Assembly (NCBI GenBank): GCA_947503265.1
Contig: CANNDC010000001.1
Coordinates: forward strand, 248,001-312,000
DNA length: 64,000 nucleotides
From: an uncultured Alteromonadaceae bacterium
GTDB taxonomy: Bacteria > Pseudomonadota > Gammaproteobacteria > Enterobacterales > Alteromonadaceae
Direction of reading: 5' to 3'
Positions 1-8,185 of the stretch are shown piece after piece. Every line of letters begins with the position of its first letter. The stretch's first letter is position 1. The notes under the pieces were generated by a model. The model searched no databases and was not told the DNA's origin. It worked only from the letters and a program-made list of their open reading frames with translations. The position numbers were made by a program, and so were the translations under genes.

Positions 1-2954
1 CAAGGATTTAATGGTGTTGCCACTGGTGCTCCCAAGTAGACGTCTCCCAATCCAAGCACTAGGTAGCTAGCATCAAACACCAAGTCTTGCACTGCTTTGA
101 TGTCAGCCAGGCCATTAATTCGACGGATAAACTCTAAATTTGAAGGGCACCATGGCGCATCTTTTCTGACCGATTGCATATATTTTTCGATCGCCAGTTG
201 GCAAGCCTGATCATCCCAACTTAGCGGCAAATGTACGATACGCGAATCAAAGCTCAATTGGCGTGTGTCACCTAAAGCGATATCTAGCGTTTTTAAGTGC
301 GCAATCAAATCAAATACCGAAATCACATTATTGTCATAATGTATCTGCAAAGAACGAATGCCAGGGGTTAGTTCGAAGAGTCCTTCAATCAAACCCGTTT
401 GCTTTTTTTCCTGAAGGGAGGTTAATAGTGCCTGAACCCGAGCTCGTAAGGTTAAATCGAGCTCGAGTTCTCCGTACTCTACCAATAAAAATTTGTCACC
501 TGCTTGCCTAAATACCATATTGGGTTCGCCATCATCAGTGACTAAAGTATCTAGAATGGCGCTCTGTAATCCATCAAGAGTTAGAGCCTGATAATCGGCT
601 TGCTGATGCGTTAGCGTAGCGAGTTGACGTAATTGAGCCTGCTCTATTTTCTCTGCGCTGGCTAGATCGACAATTTCAAACCGGCACTTATCACCTGCTT
701 TCAATTGACCCAGTTTCCATAAATCGGCACTGATGACAGTAAATGGACAGACAAAACCGCCTAAACTTGGCCCATCAGGCCCAAGAATAACCGGCATATC
801 GCCTGTAAAATCAACTGTTCCAAATGCATATGCATTGTCATGAATGTTAGAAGGATGCAGCCCTGCTTCTCCACCACTTGCTCTAGCCCACTTTGGCTTG
901 GGACCGATCAAGCGAATTCCTGTGCGACTTGAGTTGTAGTGTACTTCCCACTGATATTGACTAATGGTATCGATATCTTGTTGAGTAAAAAAATCAGGCG
1001 CTCCGTGCGGACCATAAATAACACGCAGCACACATTCATTGCCGATGGGCGCTAATAGTTTTTCAACCAACCCAGATACATCAGGCTGCTGTGCAATAGG
1101 TTTAGCATCGTTGGTTAAGCCGATAAAGTCGCCAGTGCGCAAAGCCCTGCCACAATGACCACCAAATTGACCTAGGGTAAAGGTACTTTTACTGCCTAAG
1201 TAGTCTGGACACTGAATTCCGCCAGCTACCGCCATATAAACACGCGCGCCAGCTTGTTTTACATTACCTATTTTTAAACTTTGACCTGCTTTAACATCGA
1301 TGATTTTATTCATTGAACATGCAACATCATCTAACTCAATATCTACTTCTGCTCCGCATAGAACGACCTGACTATCACTATAGAACTGAAGATTTGGCCC
1401 AGCGATGGTGATCTCTAGTCCTGCTGCATCAATGGGGTTACTGAGCAAACGATTTGCTAGATTGAATGAATAAAAGTCGAATGGTCCAGAGGGGGGAACA
1501 CCAATATCCCAATATCCGGTGCGAGCTGGGTAGTCTTGAATTGTCGTCATGGTACCGGGTTTAAGTACCTCAAAACCGAAAAAAGACGCTTTAATATCGT
1601 TTAGAGTCTGAGTATATATCTTGCCTTCTTGGAATTGTTCCTCTGCCAATATTTGACGGACATAGTCAATATTAGTGATAACGCCATAAAGGTCGCTTTT
1701 TCTTAAACTGGAATCCAATGCATGTATAGCCTGCTGTCTATCAGTTGAGTGAACAATGACTTTCGCCAACATGGGGTCAAAAAATGAGGATATTTCAAGA
1801 CCGGCTTCGATCCAGTGATCAATTCTCAATTTACTATGATCATCCTCACAAATGGCAGGCCAATCAACTTGGGTCAATAATCCTGCTGATGGTTGGAAGT
1901 TTTTTGCCGGATTTTCTGCATAAATACGAGCTTGGATTGCATGTCCTTGACTGACTAAATTATCTATAGAGGAAAGATCAGTGGCAGCGGCATTTGCGTC
2001 TGCAAATGCAATTTTTAACATCCACTCTACTAGGTCTATACTAAAACAAGTTTCTGTAATTCCGTGCTCAACTTGTAAGCGAGTATTCACTTCAAGAAAA
2101 TAAAATTGTTGCGATTCATCATCAAAAATGAATTCTACCGTGCCTGCATTCAAGTAATTTATGGATACCATTAATTGCTTTGCTGTTGCCAACATTTTGG
2201 CTCGAACTTCATCAGACAAATTGGGTGCAGGACATTCTTCAATGACCTTTTGATTACGCCTTTGGCTAGAGCAATCGCGCTCACCCAGAGTAATCACCTG
2301 GCCCTGACCATTTCCCAGAACTTGTACTTCTATGTGTCGTGCTTTCTCGACAAATTTTTCCAGAAAAACGCCATCATTAGAAAAATTTTGTGCGCCCAAA
2401 TACTTCACTTTAGTGAAGGCTAGCTCTAATTGTTTTTGATTGTCACAACGCTGCATGCCTATTCCACCGCCTCCAGCGGTGCTCTTCAACATAACGGGAT
2501 AACCTACCTGTTTTGCAAAGCGGATTACTTCATCAACGTTAGCTAATAGACCACTTCCCGGTACTAAAGGCACAGATGCCGCTTGAGCTAGATCACGGGC
2601 TTGATGTTTCAATCCAAAATCAACCATTTGTTGTGCTCTGGGGCCAATAAACGTAATTCCTGATCGACTCAAAAGGTCAGAAAATTCGGCATTTTCACTT
2701 AAGAACCCATACCCTGGGTGAATCGCTTGAGCTCCTGCTTTTTGGGCAATATCAATGATTTTCTGTTGATCTAGGTAAGTCTGACTGGCTGTGCCCTGAC
2801 CTAAACTGTATGCTTCATCTGCCTGCCTAACATGCAGTGATTCGCGATCCGCTTCGGCATATACAGCAATACTTTTTATTCCGAGTTTTTTAAGAGTTCG
2901 AATGATTCGACAAGCTATCGCACCACGATTGGCAATTAGTACGGTGGTAAACAT
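1..2954 (-). CDS. Guanidine carboxylase (annotated family: urea carboxylase), partial: 3' end outside window
   Basis: ATP- and biotin-dependent carboxylase of the urea carboxylase family. The reading frame is open from an ATG at 2954 to the left edge, giving about 984 residues of a protein that is usually about 1,200. An N-terminal biotin carboxylase domain (about 1-445) starts with MFTTVLIANRGAIACRI and carries the glycine-rich ATP-grasp loop KSTAGGGGIGMQRC and the active-site stretch EVNTRLQVEHGITE. It is followed by a KipA/AHS2 carboxyltransferase half (about 465-780, starting near VLKPGTMTTIQDYPARTGYW) and a KipI/AHS1 half ending at the edge with VLGLGDVYLGAPVATPLNP. The biotinyl domain should lie beyond the window. 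As last visible gene of a guanidine-I riboswitch operon, next to two DUF1989 genes, its likely substrate is guanidine, giving carboxyguanidine; urea activity cannot be excluded. An allophanate hydrolase is expected downstream. Confidence 0.9.
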   Translation of the reverse strand, partial: MFTTVLIANRGAIACRIIRTLKKLGIKSIAVYAEADRESLHVRQADEAYSLGQGTASQTYLDQQKIIDIAQKAGAQAIHPGYGFLSENAEFSDLLSRSGITFIGPRAQQMVDFGLKHQARDLAQAASVPLVPGSGLLANVDEVIRFAKQVGYPVMLKSTAGGGGIGMQRCDNQKQLELAFTKVKYLGAQNFSNDGVFLEKFVEKARHIEVQVLGNGQGQVITLGERDCSSQRRNQKVIEECPAPNLSDEVRAKMLATAKQLMVSINYLNAGTVEFIFDDESQQFYFLEVNTRLQVEHGITETCFSIDLVEWMLKIAFADANAAATDLSSIDNLVSQGHAIQARIYAENPAKNFQPSAGLLTQVDWPAICEDDHSKLRIDHWIEAGLEISSFFDPMLAKVIVHSTDRQQAIHALDSSLRKSDLYGVITNIDYVRQILAEEQFQEGKIYTQTLNDIKASFFGFEVLKPGTMTTIQDYPARTGYWDIGVPPSGPFDFYSFNLANRLLSNPIDAAGLEITIAGPNLQFYSDSQVVLCGAEVDIELDDVACSMNKIIDVKAGQSLKIGNVKQAGARVYMAVAGGIQCPDYLGSKSTFTLGQFGGHCGRALRTGDFIGLTNDAKPIAQQPDVSGLVEKLLAPIGNECVLRVIYGPHGAPDFFTQQDIDTISQYQWEVHYNSSRTGIRLIGPKPKWARASGGEAGLHPSNIHDNAYAFGTVDFTGDMPVILGPDGPSLGGFVCPFTVISADLWKLGQLKAGDKCRFEIVDLASAEKIEQAQLRQLATLTHQQADYQALTLDGLQSAILDTLVTDDGEPNMVFRQAGDKFLLVEYGELELDLTLRARVQALLTSLQEKKQTGLIEGLFELTPGIRSLQIHYDNNVISVFDLIAHLKTLDIALGDTRQLSFDSRIVHLPLSWDDQACQLAIEKYMQSVRKDAPWCPSNLEFIRRINGLADIKAVQDLVFDASYLVLGLGDVYLGAPVATPLNP

Positions 2955-3050
2955 GGTTAAATACTCTGAAACTGCGGGTCGTCCCGCGATTTAACATTAG
3001 CTAACAAGGCCGTCCAGATTAGCTGAGTTTAATATCTGACAAGAATCGCT

Positions 3051-3692
3051 TTATGCGTCCCAGATCAACACTTCAATCGGAGTCGGGTTGTACGCATTAC
3101 AAGGGTTGTTTAATTGTGGACAATTGGAAATTAAAATTATGGTGTCCATTAATGCGGTTAATTCGACATATTTACCCGCGCCACTAATGCCATCTGCAAA
3201 GCTTAATTTTCCTTCAGAAGTAATGGGTACATTCATAAAAAAATTAATATTGTGAGTAATATCGGCTTTATCTAATCCAAGTGCTTCGTTTTCAGCAATA
3301 GCGAGCAACCAACTGTCACGGCACGCGTGCATGCATTTCTTTTCCAAGGCGTAGCGCACAGTATTACTCTCGGTGGCGCAAGCTCCGCCAAGGGTGTCAT
3401 GGCGACCGCAAGTGTCCGCAACAATTTCCAACATGGGATTGCAATCATTGGTCATTAATATGCTACCTGCGGTCAAATACACATTTCCCTGTTCTCTGAT
3501 TGTGTCGATGGCACTGTACCGTTCGCTCACATCCAACGCGCTGAAGAATAAAGTATCAGCGGCTTGATTCCCCTCTAAATCTAATATGCGAACTGTCTGG
3601 CCTTCACTAATCGTTTTTAAGTAATAGTCACCAGCGTCGACTATGTCTCGAACTAGGGCATTTTCGGTTTGTAATGAGCTTTCTAAAATCAT
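3051..3692 (-). CDS. DUF1989 protein, urea carboxylase-associated protein 1 type (carboxyguanidine deiminase subunit)
   Basis: 213-residue DUF1989 protein of the urea carboxylase-associated pair. Family-like stretches are [18 protein letters not shown], the segment [17 protein letters not shown] and [11 protein letters not shown] near the end. In guanidine-degrading bacteria the two DUF1989 proteins form the heteromeric carboxyguanidine deiminase, which turns carboxyguanidine into allophanate and ammonia. It lies 10 bp downstream of its paralogue and 96 bp upstream of the carboxylase, all on the minus strand. The gap to the carboxylase holds a small GC hairpin (2974-2987) but no terminator-like T-run. 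The pairing and riboswitch context support the deiminase role; which of the two carries the active site cannot be told by eye. Confidence 0.85.
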   Translation of the reverse strand: MILESSLQTENALVRDIVDAGDYYLKTISEGQTVRILDLEGNQAADTLFFSALDVSERYSAIDTIREQGNVYLTAGSILMTNDCNPMLEIVADTCGRHDTLGGACATESNTVRYALEKKCMHACRDSWLLAIAENEALGLDKADITHNINFFMNVPITSEGKLSFADGISGAGKYVELTALMDTIILISNCPQLNNPCNAYNPTPIEVLIWDA

Positions 3693-3702
3693 GTCAATTT
3701 CC

Positions 3703-4422
3703 TTAAATACCTAGATAATACAATCGGTTATTTTCAAAACCTCGTTGATTTTCAGCGCAGGCATTCATACATAAATCATCCTCTTCCACAGGTGCTGAAT
3801 GACTAATTTGATATTCAACAGGTTTAAACGGATAGTTGAGTGACGGATTCAATGGGTGTGGGCAGGTATGTAACAACACGATGGTGTCCATCTCAAAGCG
3901 CAACTCAACAGAATCACCGGCTTTTGAATGTTCAGTTTTAAATTTTAGATTACCATTATCATCTGGCACTACGGCACTGAATAAATTAAGATTCGCGGCC
4001 AAATCCTTTTTACTTAAGCCGTATTTAACTGCTTCAACAAGAAATGCATTGTAGCCATTCTGGAGCCAGTCATTGCGGTCTTTTTGATAGTCTAGTTTTC
4101 CCCACTTTTTCTCGACAATCTTACTATTGGTGTTGCCGCTCACGGTGTCATGCCAGCCCAATGAGTCTGCAACTATCGAGCAAAATATGCGCCCCATGTC
4201 AGAGTACAAACAATGGCCTTTAGTCAGCTTAAAGGTGTGCTGACATTTCAACGTATCAGGCGCGTTATAGCGTTCTAGTAAATTTTCTGGGTTGTAAAAT
4301 AGCATACCTAGATTTGCCCCACCTTCTACATCGATCAGTCGCAATGATGTGCCTCTGCGCATGCGCATTGACCAGTGTTTACCACCGGGAAGTGTATCTT
4401 TGTATAAAATTTCGCCTGACAT
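3703..4422 (-). CDS. DUF1989 protein, urea carboxylase-associated protein 2 type (carboxyguanidine deiminase subunit)
   Basis: 239-residue DUF1989 protein, the longer member of the pair, matching the usual size difference between the two associated proteins. Recognisable parts are [19 protein letters not shown] at the N-terminus, the segment [30 protein letters not shown] and the C-terminal [15 protein letters not shown]. It starts 2 bp after the ABC ATPase stop codon and ends 10 bp before its paralogue, so translation is probably coupled. Likely partner subunit of carboxyguanidine deiminase; inferred from family pairing and the guanidine riboswitch at the head of the operon. Confidence 0.85.
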   Translation of the reverse strand: MSGEILYKDTLPGGKHWSMRMRRGTSLRLIDVEGGANLGMLFYNPENLLERYNAPDTLKCQHTFKLTKGHCLYSDMGRIFCSIVADSLGWHDTVSGNTNSKIVEKKWGKLDYQKDRNDWLQNGYNAFLVEAVKYGLSKKDLAANLNLFSAVVPDDNGNLKFKTEHSKAGDSVELRFEMDTIVLLHTCPHPLNPSLNYPFKPVEYQISHSAPVEEDDLCMNACAENQRGFENNRLYYLGI

Positions 4423-4424
4423 GA

Positions 4425-5189
4425 TTAACTTGCTTCCTTCAATAATTCTTTGGCAGCGGCTTTGCTGTTTTCGGTTGTTAAGGACAAATCAAAAGTGACT
4501 TGTGCCCCATAGGCATTGGGAGCTTGAGGGTCTTGGCGGATCTTATCGAAAACCCATAAGCGAGAACCCAATTTGAAGCCTTCTTGAATATCGTGAGTTA
4601 CCATAAAAATGGTGAGTTTATTTTTTTGCCAAATATCAAGAATAAGTTCATGCATATCAGCTCGAATACCCGGGTCAAGAGCACCAAAAGGTTCATCTAA
4701 CAATAATATTTTCGGCGCTTTCATCAATGCTTGCGCTATTGCGAGTCGTTGCTGCATACCACCAGATAATTCATGGGGGTATTTCTTTATTGCCGGGGAA
4801 AGACCAACAGCATCAATAAAAGACATGGCTTTTTGCTTTATCTCTTTTTTACTCTTGCCGAAAGTCCATCCGAGTATAGGCGAGTGACTAAACTCATCAG
4901 CTATCATGACATTTTGTAAAACTGTCAAATGTGGAAACACTGAGTATTTTTGAAAAACGATACCGCGTTCTGCATCAGGCTCTTGCGTAAGCTCTTTTCC
5001 TTCAAAAACTATTTTGCCTTTAGTTTGTTTTTCTTTGCCCAAAAGCATGTTTAAAAAGGTTGATTTGCCGCAGCCCGAAGCACCGACCATTGAGACAAAT
5101 TCTCCTTGTTCTACGGTGAGATTTAGTCGCTCAAGCACCAGGTTCTCGCCATAAGATTTATAAAGATTTTCGATACTTAAAAAATTCAT
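4425..5189 (-). CDS. ABC transporter ATP-binding protein, NitT/TauT family, guanidine uptake
   Basis: 254-residue cytoplasmic ATPase of a NitT/TauT-type importer. Walker A is GASGCGKST (36-44), the signature is LSGGMQQRLAIAQ, and Walker B is ILLLDEPFGALD, followed by the H-loop in FMVTHD. It sits between the permease gene (12 bp upstream) and the first DUF1989 gene (2 bp downstream). Family and position make it the motor of the importer encoded by the two genes before it; the substrate, guanidine or a guanidino compound, is inferred from the upstream riboswitch. Confidence 0.92.
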   Translation of the reverse strand: MNFLSIENLYKSYGENLVLERLNLTVEQGEFVSMVGASGCGKSTFLNMLLGKEKQTKGKIVFEGKELTQEPDAERGIVFQKYSVFPHLTVLQNVMIADEFSHSPILGWTFGKSKKEIKQKAMSFIDAVGLSPAIKKYPHELSGGMQQRLAIAQALMKAPKILLLDEPFGALDPGIRADMHELILDIWQKNKLTIFMVTHDIQEGFKLGSRLWVFDKIRQDPQAPNAYGAQVTFDLSLTTENSKAAAKELLKEAS

Positions 5190-5201
5190 CTGATGCGCTC
5201 C

Positions 5202-6026
5202 TTATTTACCGCTTTCAATATCGTGATACCAAGGAAAGCATAATTGCGATAAACGCTTTAAACTAAAGTCCATCAGAAATGCGAGCGTGGTGATCCAAAT
5301 TACGTAGGGGAATATCACGTCCATAGACATATATCGTCTTACTAGAAATATCCGATATCCTAAACCTTCTTGAGCGGCGATTGCCTCTGCAGCGATTAAA
5401 AACAGCCATGCTGCGCCCAAAGACAATCGCATTGAAGATATTAAGCTTGGCAAGATTTGAGGCAATACTACGCGTAATGCAACCAACCAGGTTGAGGCTC
5501 CTAACGTTTGTGCTTTGATCAACTGTTCAGAAGGAAGTTGAAGCACCCGAGACTGCATATCCCGAATAATCACTGGGGCTGTGCCAATAATAATTAACAT
5601 AACTTTGGCGAGTTCACCTAAGCCAAAACTAATGAATAAAATCGGCAATATTGCCATGGGTGGAATTAGTGAAATTATGGTAACAACCGGTGATAAATTG
5701 GATCTTGCTATGGGAACCAAACCTGTTAACAGACCAATTATTAATCCTGATGCAGCACTGATTAGAATTCCCAACCCGATACGATATAGACTCGCCTGTG
5801 TGTCTACCCAAAAAATGTATTTTCCCGTGCGTTTATCTTCGTTAAACGCCAGTCGATCAACGGCACTGGAAATTTGGCTAAAGCTGGGTAACAGTTTGTC
5901 ATTTGGATTTTCTGCCAAACGTACATTAGATGCATTCCAATAAACGAACAAAATTAATACAAAAGGCATTAAGCTCAAGAAAATACTCAATGGTTTTGAT
6001 GGCGTTAAATTCATTAATCTTTTCAT
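5202..6026 (-). CDS. ABC transporter permease, NitT/TauT family, guanidine uptake
   Basis: 274-residue integral membrane permease of the BPD_transp_1 family. An N-terminal membrane segment (about 15-30) is followed by a roughly 50-residue periplasmic stretch, then about five helices. The EAA loop that docks the ATPase is visible as EQLIKAQTLGASTWLVALR. The last cytoplasmic part contains PYVIWITTLAFLMDF. It lies 182 bp after the binding-protein gene; that gap contains an inverted repeat (6085-6131). It works with the ATPase at 4425-5189 and the binding protein at 6209-7243. Confidence 0.9.
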   Translation of the reverse strand: MKRLMNLTPSKPLSIFLSLMPFVLILFVYWNASNVRLAENPNDKLLPSFSQISSAVDRLAFNEDKRTGKYIFWVDTQASLYRIGLGILISAASGLIIGLLTGLVPIARSNLSPVVTIISLIPPMAILPILFISFGLGELAKVMLIIIGTAPVIIRDMQSRVLQLPSEQLIKAQTLGASTWLVALRVVLPQILPSLISSMRLSLGAAWLFLIAAEAIAAQEGLGYRIFLVRRYMSMDVIFPYVIWITTLAFLMDFSLKRLSQLCFPWYHDIESGK

Positions 6027-6084
6027 AAAAAACCTGCCTAATTCGGTAAATTAGTCAACTGGAATTGCTCTCAGAGAAACAGCA

Positions 6085-6131
6085 TTAAACGGCACTATTG
6101 GTTCTGCACACTAATCGCCAGCGCCGTTTAA
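6085..6131 (-). repeat. Inverted repeat between binding-protein and permease genes
   Basis: TTAAACGGC (6085-6093, on the plus strand) is matched by GCCGTTTAA (6123-6131) across a 29-base loop, with more GC pairing possible inside. There is no T-run after it on the minus strand. Such intercistronic stem-loops after a binding-protein gene often protect the 5' mRNA and keep the binding protein in excess over the permease; that role is inferred here. Confidence 0.4.
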
Positions 6132-6208
6132 AATTCATCATAAATTCGCGTTAACTAAATCACTTAGAAACATCTTCACTACCCAAAAAATACATTTAGG
6201 TGACGAAA

Positions 6209-7243
6209 CTATAATTTGCCTTCAGCGGCTAATTTCATATATGTCGGGTCAAAGCGAAGTTGGATATTCTTTTTATCGCCGATAATGCCAGCTGGTGTTT
6301 GGATACCAATAAAGCTAGAGTCTGCCGCTCCTTCCCCCAACAACCCATGCTTAAATGAAAATTCAGCTATGTATTGCATGGTTTTAGGTAGTTGTGCGCT
6401 TTCAGTAAACTCAACTGCTGAGTCTGGTGTATAAAGCATTTTGGTAGTTGCAAGTTGCGCTTCGTAGCCTGCCAGATCAGTACCTGAAGCTACTGCCATT
6501 TGAGTTAGCGCAGCTTTATCTTTTTGCATGACTTGCATAATTTCGTACCAAGCACCTACCAACGCTTTACCTAGCTTAGGATTTTCTTTCAGTGTTTCGG
6601 TATTCACCACTAGTAGATCTATGATTTCCCCAGGAATATCTGACGAGTCGAACACTTTGTTGGCCTTTGGCATAGCGGTAATTTCTGAAAGAAGCGGATT
6701 CCAAGTAACAACCGAAGTTACGTCGTTAGTAGTGTATGCGGCAACCATATCTGCATCAGAGGTATTGACAACAGAAACGTCTCTCTCTGTCATACCAACG
6801 GTTTCCAACGCACGCGCTAGTAGATAGTGCGAAACACTTAGCTCTACTAGGTTGATTTGCTGACCTTTTATGTCAGCCAGGGATGTCTTGTCTTTTAGCA
6901 CGACGCCATCGTTACCGTTTGAAAAATCTCCAACAATTAGCGCAGTACTGTCGACAAAGCTTGCGGAAGGGATAGTTAGAGCGTCCATGTTAGTCATAGT
7001 ACAGGCATCAAACTGACCTGCGGTATACTGGTTAATCGACTCAATGTAATCGTTTATTTGAACAACGTCGATTTCAATATCGTATTTGTCTGCCCACTTT
7101 TTCACGATTCCAGAACTATCGCCATAATCCCATGGCATCCAACCAACATATATGGTCCAACATATTGAGAACTTATCTTTTGCAAAAGCGTTAGAACAGG
7201 TAAGTAAGGTGAGTACGAGCAGTGCTATTTTCATTTTATTCAT
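6209..7243 (-). CDS. ABC transporter substrate-binding protein, NMT1/NitT-TauT type, riboswitch-controlled
   Basis: 344-residue periplasmic binding protein. Signal peptide at 1-22 (MNKMKIALLVLTLLTCSNAFA, cut near AFA-KD). The mature start FSICWTIYVGWMPWDYGD is typical of the NMT1/THI5-like family that binds small organic cations and sulfonates. GGAG lies about 10 bases before the ATG at 7243; an in-frame ATG at 7234 is a less likely start. First gene of the operon, with the guanidine-I riboswitch about 60 bases upstream. NitT/TauT-like importers are a known class under this riboswitch, so guanidine is the most likely ligand. Confidence 0.92.
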   Translation of the reverse strand: MNKMKIALLVLTLLTCSNAFAKDKFSICWTIYVGWMPWDYGDSSGIVKKWADKYDIEIDVVQINDYIESINQYTAGQFDACTMTNMDALTIPSASFVDSTALIVGDFSNGNDGVVLKDKTSLADIKGQQINLVELSVSHYLLARALETVGMTERDVSVVNTSDADMVAAYTTNDVTSVVTWNPLLSEITAMPKANKVFDSSDIPGEIIDLLVVNTETLKENPKLGKALVGAWYEIMQVMQKDKAALTQMAVASGTDLAGYEAQLATTKMLYTPDSAVEFTESAQLPKTMQYIAEFSFKHGLLGEGAADSSFIGIQTPAGIIGDKKNIQLRFDPTYMKLAAEGKL

Positions 7244-7264
7244 GTTGCATTCTCCAATTGTTTT

Positions 7265-7327
7265 ACACGGAATTCGGGCGCAAGAGGTTCAATAATTTTG
7301 ACCTCCCGGGCTTTTGTCCCTCCGTGT
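7265..7327 (-). promoter_or_regulatory. Candidate expression-platform stem of the riboswitch
   Basis: On the minus strand ACACGGA (7321-7327), part of the aptamer's 3' block, is complementary to TCCGTGT (7265-7271), and GAGGTCAA pairs with TTGAACCTC inside the same interval. The aptamer and this long hairpin would therefore compete for the same bases. No run of T follows on the minus strand (AAAACAATT follows), and the ribosome-binding GGAG lies just after it, so control of translation or Rho access fits better than intrinsic termination. Confidence 0.5.
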
Positions 7328-7470
7328 AACCCTTGCAAATGCAACATATTCAAATAGAAGCTTGTTCTATAGGAAGATTGGCCGGGTTGATAACTCTTGG
7401 ACCAGTCATTCAGCGATGTATGAACAACGCAGAATCGGAACCCTAGATATCCGTTTGGCTGAAAGTAAGT
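7300..7470 (-). promoter_or_regulatory. Guanidine-I riboswitch (ykkC-yxkD class)
   Basis: Read on the minus strand, all three conserved blocks of the ykkC class appear in order: CTAGGGTTCCG (7436-7446), TGACTGGTCCAAGAG (7394-7408) and the hallmark 3' block GGGACAAAAGCCCGGGAG (within 7301-7327) preceded by ACACGGA. The aptamer ends about 57 bases before the ATG of the binding-protein gene. Class I senses free guanidinium and turns on export or degradation genes. The 3' block can also pair with a downstream TCCGTGT copy (see 7265-7327), which may be the switching element. Confidence 0.93.
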
Positions 7471-7508
7471 TCAACATCATTGAACCCTTGCTTCAATCCT
7501 AATAAGGC

Positions 7509-7537
7509 ATAATCTGTTCCAAAAATGTATGTAGCAA
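7509..7537 (-). promoter_or_regulatory. Candidate sigma-70 promoter of the guanidine operon
   Basis: On the minus strand TTGCTA (7532-7537) and GATTAT (7509-7514) are separated by 17 bases. Each matches four of six consensus bases. It would start transcription about 30 bases before the first conserved riboswitch block, which is a sensible distance. Confidence 0.4.
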
Positions 7538-8185
7538 AAAATTCCACTTAACTTGTTGTATTAATTAAGGATAATTTTTCTTCATTAGGATGGTAGAAAA
7601 AAATATTGATTCAACAATTTCAAATTTGGTGCATTTTTCCTTCGTCATTATCTTTTTGGTGCAATTTTGTTCTATCGTTTTTGGCGATTTGAACAGCAAA
7701 TGAGCTGGTAAAAGAATTATGAATGCAAATAAAATTAGCTTTCATAAAAATCCTGCGCAGAATTGATTACCGGCTTAATCAGGCGCATTTCAAGAAGCCG
7801 ACCGCCATCACGAAATTTGGAATACCCTTAATTTATTTACTTCTGGAAAGCGAGCCATTAACTAAAGGCTAAACTTTAGTAATTTGTTCGCATTTACATC
7901 CCCACCAAGCGTTTAGCGAATATGCTACCAACAATCGTTGGTATAGAATAAAAATCGACGGAATGTAATCACACTTGGTGTCAGATTTATTTACAGACAA
8001 TAGAATATCAATAATATGATTATTGCAAGAGACTGATAATAATAATTATTTTTCATCGGCTTGATTATTGCTTGCTTCAATCCTTTAACGTAACTTGACT
8101 AGCTTTATTGATTTCGAGCGATAGTATAAGTTGAGAGATTTGAAAATATTTTACTTGATTAATATAAAAATAATAAAGGTGTTCC
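7538..8185. other. Intergenic region between guanidine operon and PEP-CTERM gene
   Basis: About 650 AT-rich bases with no supported gene. Visible elements are a direct repeat TTTGGTGCA at 7625-7633 and 7655-7663 (30-bp period), a hairpin ACTAAAG/CTTTAGT near 7859-7881, a perfect inverted repeat TACCAAC-AATC-GTTGGTA (7926-7943), and CAATAAT-ATG-ATTATTG (about 8018-8034) just upstream of a sigma-54-like site. The last two may be regulator sites for the downstream gene. Confidence 0.5.
8056..8072 (+). promoter_or_regulatory. Candidate sigma-54 (RpoN) promoter for the PEP-CTERM gene
   Basis: CGGCTTGATTATTGCT has the GG (8058-8059) and GC (8070-8071) spaced by exactly 10 bases and a good TTGCT -12 half; the -24 half is weaker (CGGCTT instead of TGGCAC). 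A start site near 8083 would give a leader of about 100 bases. PEP-CTERM genes in other bacteria are often under RpoN and the PrsK/PrsR two-component system, so the match fits, but it is one short motif in AT-rich DNA. Confidence 0.4.

Noticed and set aside
1..2954. Calling the carboxylase a plain urea carboxylase
   Set aside because: The domain order alone would allow it, but the guanidine-I riboswitch and the DUF1989 pair favour guanidine; kept as an alternative.
2974..2987. GC hairpin GCGGG-TCGT-CCCGC before the carboxylase gene as a terminator
   Set aside because: Short stem, no T-run on either strand, and it lies inside an operon.
7314..7502. 62-codon open frame on the plus strand
   Set aside because: It lies exactly over the riboswitch on the other strand, has no ribosome site and no protein-like features.
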